Shown here: positions 7,950 to 13,953 of the stretch, in pieces | Layout of the letters: each line of letters starts with the position of its first letter | How positions within the stretch are numbered: the first letter of the stretch is position 1 | Assembly (NCBI GenBank): GCA_947175335.1 | Contig: CAMWMF010000021.1 | Coordinates: 1-34,960 of the forward strand | Length of the DNA stretch: 34,960 bases | DNA from: an uncultured Clostridia bacterium | GTDB lineage: Bacteria > Bacillota > Clostridia > Christensenellales > Pumilibacteraceae | Reading direction: 5' to 3' | Position numbers and translations under genes: made by a program | Notes under the pieces: model-generated | Told to the model about the DNA's origin: nothing | The model's input: the letters and a program-made list of their open reading frames with translations, nothing else | The model's database searches: none

Positions 7950-8074
7950 TTCGGAATGCGGAATGCGGAATTAGGAATTGAATGACTGCGGCAAAGCCGC
8001 CCTAATTTTAATTTTTAAAGCGCGCTTGCGCGCAAAACAATAATTCCGAATTCATAATTCCGAATTCCGAATTT
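7947..8074. repeat. composite inverted repeat between fumarase and the M29 peptidase gene
   Basis: The left end (7947-7979) reads TTCGGAATGCGG-like and the right end (8040-8073) carries the complementary AATTCCGAATT units, so the two ends form an imperfect inverted repeat. Inside lie two short GC-rich hairpins: GCGGC/GCCGC at about 7988-8001 and GCGCGC/GCGCGC at about 8020-8034. No open reading frame is convincing. This has the shape of a miniature non-coding repeat element. Confidence 0.6.
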
Positions 8075-8113
8075 GTATTATGTAAATATTGCTCTAAGGA
8101 GATAACAATAACT

Positions 8114-9352
8114 ATGAAAAAGCTAATTAAGGGTTTATCGCAAGCAGTTGTGTATTCGGGCGTCAACGTACAAGAGGGCGACGAAGTATACGTAATATCG
8201 TCGGTGTACGCCACCGAGCTTACGCACGAGGTAGTTAAGCTGTGCTACGAGCGCGGCGCAAAGCGCGTTATCGTACGCTACCGCGACGACGAGCTCACCA
8301 AGCTCGACTACGAGCATCAAACGGTGGACACGCTTACGCACAAGCCCAAGTACGTTTACGACGAGCGCAACTATTTTGCGCGCGACGACGTGCACGGCTG
8401 CGTTATCAATATTTTATGTTCCGACCCCAACGGGCTCAAGGACGCCGACGGCGAAAAGATCGCTGCGGCGCACCGCGCGGATATGAAAGGGCTTACGCCG
8501 TACTACGACAAAGCTATGGCGCACAAGGTAAAGTGGTCTATTATCGCCTACCCTCACCCCGAATGGGCAAAGCTTATGTTCCCCGACCTCAAGCCCAAAG
8601 ACGCATACAAAAAGCTTGCCAAGTATATAGGCAAGACGACGCGCGTTATGAACGACGACCCGCAAGCGGCATGGAAGGCGCATTCGGCGGAGCTTCGCAC
8701 GCGCAGCCAAAAGCTGAAAGAGCTCAACATAAAGGAGCTGCACTATATGAACAAGCTGGGCACCGACCTGCGCGTGGGCTTACCCGAGGGCTATATATTC
8801 GGCGGCGGCGAGGACGAGTGCGGCGGCGTAACCTTTAACGCGAACATGCCGACCGAAGAGGTTTTCTCTGCGCCCGACTGCCGCAACATAAACGGCGTAG
8901 TCAAGGCGTCAATGCCGCTGTGCTACGGCGGAAAGATTATCGAGGGCTTGTCGCTTACGCTTAAAAACGGACGGATAGTCGACTACACCGCCGACACCAA
9001 CCTCGACATCCTTAAAGGCATAATCGAAACGGACGAAGGCAGCCACAGCCTCGGCGAAATCGCGCTGGTGCCGTACGACTCGCCTATCAGCAAGCTGCAA
9101 ACGTTGTTCTACGAAACGCTGTTCGACGAAAACGCCAGCTGCCACTTTGCAATCGGCGAAGCGTATCCCACCTGCATCGAGGGCGGCAAGGATATGAGCA
9201 GAAAGGAACTCACCGAGCGCGGAATCAACTATTCGGACGTGCACGTGGACTTTATGGTGGGCACCAAGGATTTGAACATCACCGCCACCACCCGCGACGG
9301 CAAAACCGTGCCCGTGTTCGTCAACGGCAACTTCACAAAGGATTTTGAGTAA
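8114..9352 (+). CDS. M29-family metallo-aminopeptidase (AmpS/PepS type)
   Basis: A 412-residue cytoplasmic aminopeptidase that removes N-terminal residues from peptides using two metal ions. It matches the M29 family by its C-terminal metal-binding half: NANMPTEEVFSAPD, TDEGSHSLGEIALVP, CHFAIGEAYPTC and VHVDFMVGT. The length is typical (about 370-415). An AAGGAG site precedes the ATG with a somewhat long gap of 12 nt. It follows the fumarase pair after a 164-bp repeat-rich gap and is probably transcribed separately. A 15-bp tandem repeat and a terminator hairpin follow. Confidence 0.92.
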   Translation: MKKLIKGLSQAVVYSGVNVQEGDEVYVISSVYATELTHEVVKLCYERGAKRVIVRYRDDELTKLDYEHQTVDTLTHKPKYVYDERNYFARDDVHGCVINILCSDPNGLKDADGEKIAAAHRADMKGLTPYYDKAMAHKVKWSIIAYPHPEWAKLMFPDLKPKDAYKKLAKYIGKTTRVMNDDPQAAWKAHSAELRTRSQKLKELNIKELHYMNKLGTDLRVGLPEGYIFGGGEDECGGVTFNANMPTEEVFSAPDCRNINGVVKASMPLCYGGKIIEGLSLTLKNGRIVDYTADTNLDILKGIIETDEGSHSLGEIALVPYDSPISKLQTLFYETLFDENASCHFAIGEAYPTCIEGGKDMSRKELTERGINYSDVHVDFMVGTKDLNITATTRDGKTVPVFVNGNFTKDFE

Positions 9353-9389
9353 TTAGCAATAATATTATTAGCAATAATATTATTAGCAA
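9352..9389. repeat. 15-bp tandem repeat after the M29 peptidase stop
   Basis: The unit TTAGCAATAATATTA occurs twice in a row, followed by a partial third copy (TTAGCAA), directly after the TAA stop. The unit contains the small palindrome AATAATATTATT. Function unknown. Confidence 0.8.
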
Positions 9390-9395
9390 ACAAAA

Positions 9396-9430
9396 AGCCG
9401 CCCGAAATTGTTCGAGCGGCTTATTTGTAT
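9396..9430. terminator. bidirectional terminator between the M29 peptidase and zinc-ribbon genes
   Basis: Stem AGCCGCCCGAA / TTCGAGCGGCT (9396-9406 with 9411-9421, one C-A mismatch) and loop ATTG, with A-rich and T-rich flanks. It lies between two convergent genes and can serve both. Confidence 0.8.
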
Positions 9431-9445
9431 TTTAACTATGTATCA

Positions 9446-9874
9446 TTAAAACATTACCGACAGCGCGGCAAGACCGATTATAAACAGAATAATGGAAATA
9501 GCTACGACAACTATACCGACTACAAGTCCACTGATCGAAAGTCCACGGAACGGGGCATTCTGTTTGGAAGCGGTATTCATACCGATAGCCGAGCATACTA
9601 TTGCGCCTATGCCCAACATAAGTGATACGATAAACAATAGACCGGACGACGCAATTAAGCCGATTATCCAAAACAGTACGCTTACCATAGACAAAATAAA
9701 TCCGACAAGTCCGACGGCATTGGACGTTTGGGGTTTTGCCGTATTGTTGTTCGGCTTATTTTCCGCAACAGGAGCGGCTTGGGGTTGACTTTGCCCCTCG
9801 CCTACCTGCGTTCCGCAGTTGGGGCAAAAAACGGCGTCGTCGCTTATATTACTTCCGCAGTTTTTGCAAAACAT
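9446..9874 (-). CDS. zinc-ribbon membrane protein, DUF4190-like (copy 1)
   Basis: A 142-residue protein. An N-terminal zinc ribbon has four Cys (C3, C6, C17, C20), followed by a Gln/Pro/Asn linker (about 24-50). Two or three hydrophobic segments then resemble the DUF4190 pattern, ending in a Gly/Ile-rich helix. The ribbon would face the cytoplasm. Function is unknown. The start is fixed by an AAGGAG site and a near-perfect promoter. Copy 2 at 10035-10439 is about two-thirds identical by eye, so this is a local duplication in which the two promoters have diverged. Confidence 0.8.
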   Translation of the reverse strand: MFCKNCGSNISDDAVFCPNCGTQVGEGQSQPQAAPVAENKPNNNTAKPQTSNAVGLVGFILSMVSVLFWIIGLIASSGLLFIVSLMLGIGAIVCSAIGMNTASKQNAPFRGLSISGLVVGIVVVAISIILFIIGLAALSVMF

Positions 9875-9903
9875 AAAATTTCTCCTTTTGCTTTATAGTA
9901 AGT

Positions 9904-9932
9904 AGTATACTCTCGTTACAAACGTATGTCAA
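9904..9932 (-). promoter_or_regulatory. sigma-A promoter of zinc-ribbon copy 1
   Basis: Minus strand: TTGACA (9932-9927), 17 bp, TATACT (9909-9904). The spacer lacks the TCCCA/TGGGA palindrome found in the promoter of copy 2. Confidence 0.8.
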
Positions 9933-9976
9933 GTATTTATATGTTTTTAGTGTAAAAATCGTGATATAAATAACAC

Positions 9977-10008
9977 AAAAGCCGCTCAAAATTATTTGAG
10001 CGGCTTTT
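9977..10008. terminator. terminator downstream of zinc-ribbon copy 2
   Basis: A perfect 14-bp stem (AAAAGCCGCTCAAA with its complement) and the 4-nt loop ATTA, ending in a T run on both strands. It belongs to the copy-2 gene, which ends 27 bp away. Confidence 0.85.
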
Positions 10009-10034
10009 GTTTGTACCGATAACTTTTTATTTGC

Positions 10035-10439
10035 TTAGAACATAGCCGACAGCGCGGCAAGACCGATTATGAACAAAATTACCGAAATAGCTACGACAAC
10101 TATGCCGACTACAAGTCCGCCGATAGACAGCCCGCGGTATTGGCCGTTGCTTTTGGCTGAACTTTTCATTCCGATTGCCGAGCACACTATTGCCGATATA
10201 CCGAGCATGAGCGAAACAATAAACAGTATGGATGACGCAAGCAATCCGATTATCCAAAACAGCACGCTGACCATAGCAAGAATAAACCCGACAAGTCCGA
10301 CGACATTGGAAGTTTGCGGTTTTGCGGCGTTGTCGGTTTGCTTATTGGGTTCACCCTTAGCCTCTCCCGCCTGCGCCCCGCAGTGAGGGCAAAAAACGGC
10401 TTCGTCGCTTATATTGCTTCCGCAATTTTTACAAAACAT
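10035..10439 (-). CDS. zinc-ribbon membrane protein, DUF4190-like (copy 2)
   Basis: A 134-residue paralogue of the neighbouring protein: zinc-ribbon Cys at 3, 6, 17 and 20, a short linker, then DUF4190-like hydrophobic segments. ATG 10439 is chosen because it gives the same MFCKNCG start as copy 1 and has an AAGGAG site 7-8 nt upstream; frames opening further upstream lie across the promoter. The promoter spacer contains a TCCCA/TGGGA palindrome next to a divergent XRE regulator gene, so this copy is likely controlled by that regulator while copy 1 is not. Confidence 0.8.
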   Translation of the reverse strand: MFCKNCGSNISDEAVFCPHCGAQAGEAKGEPNKQTDNAAKPQTSNVVGLVGFILAMVSVLFWIIGLLASSILFIVSLMLGISAIVCSAIGMKSSAKSNGQYRGLSIGGLVVGIVVVAISVILFIIGLAALSAMF

Positions 10440-10467
10440 AAACGTTCTCCTTAGTGTTATTACCGTC

Positions 10468-10496
10468 ATTATACTCCCATTATACTGGGAAGTCAA
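10468..10496 (-). promoter_or_regulatory. promoter of zinc-ribbon copy 2 with operator in the spacer
   Basis: Minus strand: TTGACT (10496-10491), a 17-bp spacer, and TATAAT (10473-10468). The spacer carries an inverted repeat, TCCCA (10475-10479) with TGGGA (10486-10490), so a bound regulator would block RNA polymerase. Confidence 0.8.
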
Positions 10497-10500
10497 GTAT

Positions 10501-10522
10501 TTTTCCCATTTTCATGGGAAAA
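10501..10522. promoter_or_regulatory. palindromic operator upstream of the XRE regulator
   Basis: Perfect 9-bp arms TTTTCCCAT (10501-10509) and ATGGGAAAA (10514-10522) around a 4-bp centre, 7 bp before the regulator ATG. It shares the CCCA/TGGG core with the palindrome inside the neighbouring promoter. Autorepression is inferred. Confidence 0.7.
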
Positions 10523-10529
10523 TAATTAT

Positions 10530-10742
10530 ATGAACAACAAGTACACATTCGGCGAACGGTTAAGAGAACTGCGGCAAGAACGCCATATCGGTCAGATAGG
10601 TCTGGCCAAGGAGCTTGACGTAGGCAAATCGGTAATAAGCTTATGGGAGCAAAACAAGTGCGAGCCTACATTGTCCAAGCTTATTGCCCTATCCACGTTT
10701 TTCGGCGTTTCCATAGACTACCTTGCCGGACTGGAAAACTAA
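10530..10742 (+). CDS. small XRE-family transcriptional regulator
   Basis: A 70-residue protein that is essentially a single Cro/C1-type helix-turn-helix: LRELRQERHIGQIGLAKELDVGKSVISLWEQNKCEPTLSKLIALSTFFGVSIDYLAG. It has no sensor domain. It is divergent from zinc-ribbon copy 2, and two related CCCA/TGGG palindromes lie in the 90-bp intergenic region. The simplest model is that it represses both itself and that gene. There is no strong Shine-Dalgarno; GGGA in the palindrome is the only candidate, so the operator may also mask translation initiation. It ends at a terminator shared with the convergent CPBP gene. Confidence 0.85.
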   Translation: MNNKYTFGERLRELRQERHIGQIGLAKELDVGKSVISLWEQNKCEPTLSKLIALSTFFGVSIDYLAGLEN

Positions 10743-10760
10743 CGTTATTCCACACACAAA

Positions 10761-10785
10761 AGCCGCCCGAATTTTTCGAGCGGCT
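10761..10785. terminator. bidirectional terminator between the XRE and CPBP genes
   Basis: Stem AGCCGCCCGAA / TTCGAGCGGCT with a 3-nt loop. The stem is identical to the terminator at 9396-9421, including the single C-A mismatch. Confidence 0.8.
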
Positions 10786-10818
10786 GTTTAATTATAAATT
10801 GAAATTCAGAGTTGACCG

Positions 10819-11502
10819 TTACAGCATAAAGCAAACTAAAAGCACCAACGAAAAATCGTATATACCGTGCGCAATGATGACCGACAAAAGCGAGCAGTCT
10901 TTTATAAAATATTTGCTATACCCAAACACGCAACCGACAAGGGTGGTAAACAGAACTTGGATCAAGCTTCCGTTAATTATATGCCACAGTCCGAATAAAA
11001 CGGCGGCAATCAGCGGCGCAAACCATTTGCATTTTTTCAACCAAATTTCAAACTGATTCTGTACGTACCCGCGGAAAACGATTTCCTCGCACACCCCTAC
11101 AAAAAGAATATCCTGTACGGCGGAAATTATCAAAAAGCCGGCGGAGGGTTCGGTATGCGAGCCGATTATACTTGTGCCGCACAAAATCGGAACGATTCCC
11201 ATCAACAGGCACAACACGGCGGCCATCGCAAGTCCGATTAGTATTTGCAGCCACAATCTGTGTTTTGCCGGTAGCAGCTTGCTTCCCTGCGCCGTCAGCT
11301 TCATAGCAACAACGGCAACGGCGCCGCATGCCGCCATCACGAGCAACGTAAGGGTTATTCTTACCCCATATATATCGATTTGCCATACTCCCCAAAGCGA
11401 AAACGTCAATCCGACAATCAACGTCAACGCAACAATCAATATTATGACGGCATATTTACTGTCGGCATTTACGGGGAATATCGATTTTTTCTCATCTTCC
11501 AT
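10819..11502 (-). CDS. CPBP-family intramembrane protease (third copy)
   Basis: A 227-residue multi-pass protein with CEEIVFRGYVQN (EExxxR), FGLWHIIN (FxxxH) and IIAHGIYD (HxxxD, a variant of HxxxN). It is shorter than the two CPBP proteins near rlmH and lacks their cytoplasmic insert, so it belongs to another subgroup. A GGAG site precedes the ATG. It follows the 126-residue unknown gene by 41 bp and may be the last gene of an rtcB-led operon. Substrate unknown. Confidence 0.88.
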   Translation of the reverse strand: MEDEKKSIFPVNADSKYAVIILIVALTLIVGLTFSLWGVWQIDIYGVRITLTLLVMAACGAVAVVAMKLTAQGSKLLPAKHRLWLQILIGLAMAAVLCLLMGIVPILCGTSIIGSHTEPSAGFLIISAVQDILFVGVCEEIVFRGYVQNQFEIWLKKCKWFAPLIAAVLFGLWHIINGSLIQVLFTTLVGCVFGYSKYFIKDCSLLSVIIAHGIYDFSLVLLVCFML

Positions 11503-11543
11503 AGTCTTTCTCCGCTAAATTACGGTTTATAGTACAAGCATTC

Positions 11544-11924
11544 TTAATTGTTCTTTTCGCCTATCCAGCGCAGCACGCAGTCGGTGCTGTGCGTTTGGCT
11601 ATTTTGGCTGTCGTAGTACGTGCTGTATTCTATATTGCAATACTCGTCCAAAAAGCCGTATACCCTGCCGAACCTGCCCGCAAACTCGACGCCCACCACG
11701 ACGCCGCCTTTTACTATTATGCTTTTTACCGCATAGCATTTGTCGGGCGGTTCCATTTTGGACTTGCTGCTCGCGCCCTGTGCGCCGTTGACCGACCTAA
11801 TAGTCTCCACCGCGAACCGCGTCAGCTGCTCGTCGATAGACAACCCCATAAGCTCCATCAGCATTTCGCCGCCCAAGTTGATTCGTCCCATGTTCTCCGT
11901 GTATTCGGACAGTTGCAGTTGCAT
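11544..11924 (-). CDS. hypothetical protein between rtcB and a CPBP gene
   Basis: A 126-residue soluble protein that I do not recognise. The N-terminal half looks helical. The C-terminal half looks like beta-strands, with VKSIIVKGGVVVGVEFAGRFGRVYGFLDEY followed by a Tyr/Ser/Gln-rich stretch. There is no signal peptide or TM segment. The start is supported by a strong GGGAGGG ribosome site. It lies 45 bp after rtcB on the same strand with no terminator between, so co-transcription with rtcB is likely. Confidence 0.7.
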   Translation of the reverse strand: MQLQLSEYTENMGRINLGGEMLMELMGLSIDEQLTRFAVETIRSVNGAQGASSKSKMEPPDKCYAVKSIIVKGGVVVGVEFAGRFGRVYGFLDEYCNIEYSTYYDSQNSQTHSTDCVLRWIGEKNN

Positions 11925-11969
11925 AATTTTCCCTCCCGATATTTAATTAGCCGTAGCTTTATTTGTAAG

Positions 11970-13154
11970 TTATTGCTCTCCTGCCTTAAAGTTGTAAATA
12001 GGCTTTACGATTTTCTCAATTTCAACGGTGGGCTCGATAAGCCGCACGATTTCGTCCATAGGCTTATACACCATCGGCGATTCGTCGAGCGTGGACATAC
12101 CCACGGTTGTCGTGTATATGCCCTGCATCTGCTGCTTGAACTCGTCCACGGTAAAGTAGTCCTTGGCCTCGCTGCGTTTTAGTAGCCGTCCCGCGCCGTG
12201 CGGTGCGGAATTGTTCCAGTCGGGGTTGCCCTTGCCTACGGCGATAAGGCAGCCGTCGCGCATATTCATAGGGATAATTACGCGCTGCCCCTTGTGCGCG
12301 GGTATGGCGCCCTTGCGGATTATGTTGTCGGTATCTATAAAGTTATGCACCGTCTCGAACGATTGCGCACGCGAAATACGCAAAAACTTCAAAATATCGT
12401 CCGCCATCTTGCGCCTGTTCATAACGGCAAACTCCTGGCACAGCTTAAGGTCGTGAATATATGCCGCCATGTTATCGCTGTCGAGGTAGCAAAAGTCGTT
12501 GGGTATTTTGGTTTTGTGCGCGTACTTGGCAGAGATAGCGGTTAGCGCGGCGGGAATTTCCGCCTGCTTTCCGCACGCTTTAAGCCTGTCGGACGCCGCC
12601 GCCTTTTCCTCGTCGGCGCAAAACTTGCAGTCGTGCACGGCAAGCTTTTGGTAGATCTTTGCCACCTGCAAGCCGAGGTTGCGCGAGCCGCTGTGTATAA
12701 CCAAGTACAGCCCGCCGTCGTCGTCCTTGTCCACCTCGATAAAGTGGTTGCCACCGCCGAGAGTCCCGAGCGATCCGTACAGCCTGTCGTAATCGCGCAG
12801 CTCGGAAAAGCAGTCCAGCTTTTTGACGTGCGATTCGCCGTTGACTTCCTTGCGGTAATTGCTGCCGCACGGAATTTTGGCGCGGATAAAGTCGTCCAGC
12901 GCTTTGAGCGAAATATCCCCGTCGCCGAGGTAAACGGTAAGCATACCGCAGCCCAAATCGCTACCCAAAACGTTGGGTATAATCTTGTCCGAATACGTGG
13001 AAGTAAACCCAACCACGCAGTTCATTCCCACGTGCACGTCGGGCATAATACGCACCTGCGAGCCGTCAAACGGCGGTTGCGCTATCAAATTATAAACCTG
13101 ATTGACCGCTTCCGGCTCGATATTTTCGGTAAATATTTTAAGATTGTCGTTCAT
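11970..13154 (-). CDS. rtcB: RtcB-type RNA ligase
   Basis: GTP- and Mn-dependent ligase that joins 2',3'-cyclic phosphate (or 3'-phosphate) RNA ends to 5'-hydroxyl ends, for RNA repair or healing. The 394-residue protein shows the family metal site GSDLGCGM (D66, C69), LGGGNHFIEV, HSGSRNLG, and near the C-terminus APHGAGR with the His that forms the GMP adduct. The length fits the shorter bacterial RtcB group. Its AGGGG ribosome site lies about 12 nt before the ATG. A perfect-consensus promoter drives it. No archease gene is visible nearby. Confidence 0.93.
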   Translation of the reverse strand: MNDNLKIFTENIEPEAVNQVYNLIAQPPFDGSQVRIMPDVHVGMNCVVGFTSTYSDKIIPNVLGSDLGCGMLTVYLGDGDISLKALDDFIRAKIPCGSNYRKEVNGESHVKKLDCFSELRDYDRLYGSLGTLGGGNHFIEVDKDDDGGLYLVIHSGSRNLGLQVAKIYQKLAVHDCKFCADEEKAAASDRLKACGKQAEIPAALTAISAKYAHKTKIPNDFCYLDSDNMAAYIHDLKLCQEFAVMNRRKMADDILKFLRISRAQSFETVHNFIDTDNIIRKGAIPAHKGQRVIIPMNMRDGCLIAVGKGNPDWNNSAPHGAGRLLKRSEAKDYFTVDEFKQQMQGIYTTTVGMSTLDESPMVYKPMDEIVRLIEPTVEIEKIVKPIYNFKAGEQ

Positions 13155-13203
13155 AAAATGCTATTCCCCTTTTACGTAAACCCACATTTCGACTTATAAT
13201 TAT

Positions 13204-13232
13204 ATTATACACTACAAACAATATATTGTCAA
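13204..13232 (-). promoter_or_regulatory. consensus promoter of rtcB
   Basis: Minus strand: TTGACA (13232-13227), 17 bp, TATAAT (13209-13204). Both hexamers are perfect. The leader before the rtcB ATG is about 43 nt. Confidence 0.85.
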
Positions 13233-13288
13233 TAGTGAAAAATCAGAAATTCGGGGCGGGGTTGTCCGCGAACCGCGCGGGCGGGCAA

Positions 13289-13450
13289 GATGAATGAAAT
13301 ATAGCTTGCGCGATATGATATATCTTCGATATGAAATTGCGCTTACGCGCAGTGAAATTAAATTCACCAATTATACGCGAAGCGTATTTCATAGCGTTAG
13401 CTATTTCACGCAACGTAGTTGTATTTCACTCGCCGCAAAGCGAATTTCAT
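13289..13450. repeat. array of small hairpins with TGAAAT/ATTTCA spacers
   Basis: Seven or eight short inverted repeats of differing sequence (for example TGCGC-TTAC-GCGCA, ATACGC-GAA-GCGTAT, ATAGC-GTTA-GCTAT) are separated by a constant hexamer. On the left the hexamer is TGAAAT (13295, degenerate at 13316, 13332, 13353). On the right it is ATTTCA (13386, 13403, 13423, 13444). The spacing is 16-21 bp, and the orientation flips at a central GTGAA/TTCAC palindrome (13352-13367). It adjoins the tRNA terminator. No family name is known to me. Confidence 0.85.
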
Positions 13451-13451
13451 T

Positions 13452-13489
13452 AAAAAACCCGAAACGAATATTTTCGTTTCGGGTTTTTT
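13452..13489. terminator. terminator of the initiator tRNA gene
   Basis: A perfect 17-bp stem (13452-13468 with 13473-13489) around TATT, with a GC-containing core CCCGAAACGAA and T runs at both ends. It starts 1 bp after the tRNA 3' end on the minus strand. Confidence 0.9.
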
Positions 13490-13490
13490 G

Positions 13491-13567
<77 letters not shown>

Positions 13568-13579
13568 TCAAGTATTGCT

Positions 13580-13608
13580 ATTATACAACATTAGTTTATG
13601 CTTGTCAA
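13580..13608 (-). promoter_or_regulatory. consensus promoter of the initiator tRNA
   Basis: Minus strand: TTGACA (13608-13603), 17 bp, TATAAT (13585-13580). Transcription should start near 13573, leaving a 5-6 nt 5' leader before the tRNA. Confidence 0.88.
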
Positions 13609-13880
13609 CCGTTTTTCGGCACACTTTTGAAGCGTATTTTGTCGAAACTTTCGCAAATTTTTTGCAACTATTATATAATCATGCATCACACACAACATAT
13701 AGACATTTCATGGCAAAAAACTCCGTATATTGTACATAGTGAAAAAATGCTACAAAATCGATTGTTTTGTCACAGAAAAATATTTTTTACTATTATCGTC
13801 GCGATTGCCCGATTTCGGGGCGAAAACGGGCAATTTTGGGGCAATTTCAACATAAATATAGGGAAGTGTCTAAAAACTTC
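13609..13880. other. AT-rich intergenic stretch without a recognisable gene
   Basis: About 270 bp between the tRNA promoter and the promoter of the giant-protein gene. It holds an open frame of 67 codons from ATG 13681, but the composition is unlike neighbouring genes and no ribosome site precedes it. I see no RNA fold or repeat that I can support. Confidence 0.6.
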
Positions 13881-13909
13881 TTGACAAAAATCGGTGAAAA
13901 TGTTAAAAT
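13881..13909 (+). promoter_or_regulatory. promoter of the giant repeat-protein gene
   Basis: TTGACA (13881-13886), a 17-bp spacer, TAAAAT (13904-13909). Transcription should start near 13916, giving a leader of about 38 nt that contains TTGGAG before ATG 13954. This excludes the in-frame GTG at 13894, which lies inside the promoter spacer. Confidence 0.85.
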
Positions 13910-13953
13910 TAACACTATCAATCGGTTATTTTTCCAATAACCTTGGAGACATA

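Noticed and set aside
13289-13450. CRISPR array
   Set aside because: The constant unit is only six bases, the spacers are self-complementary, the orientation flips at the centre, and no cas genes are present.
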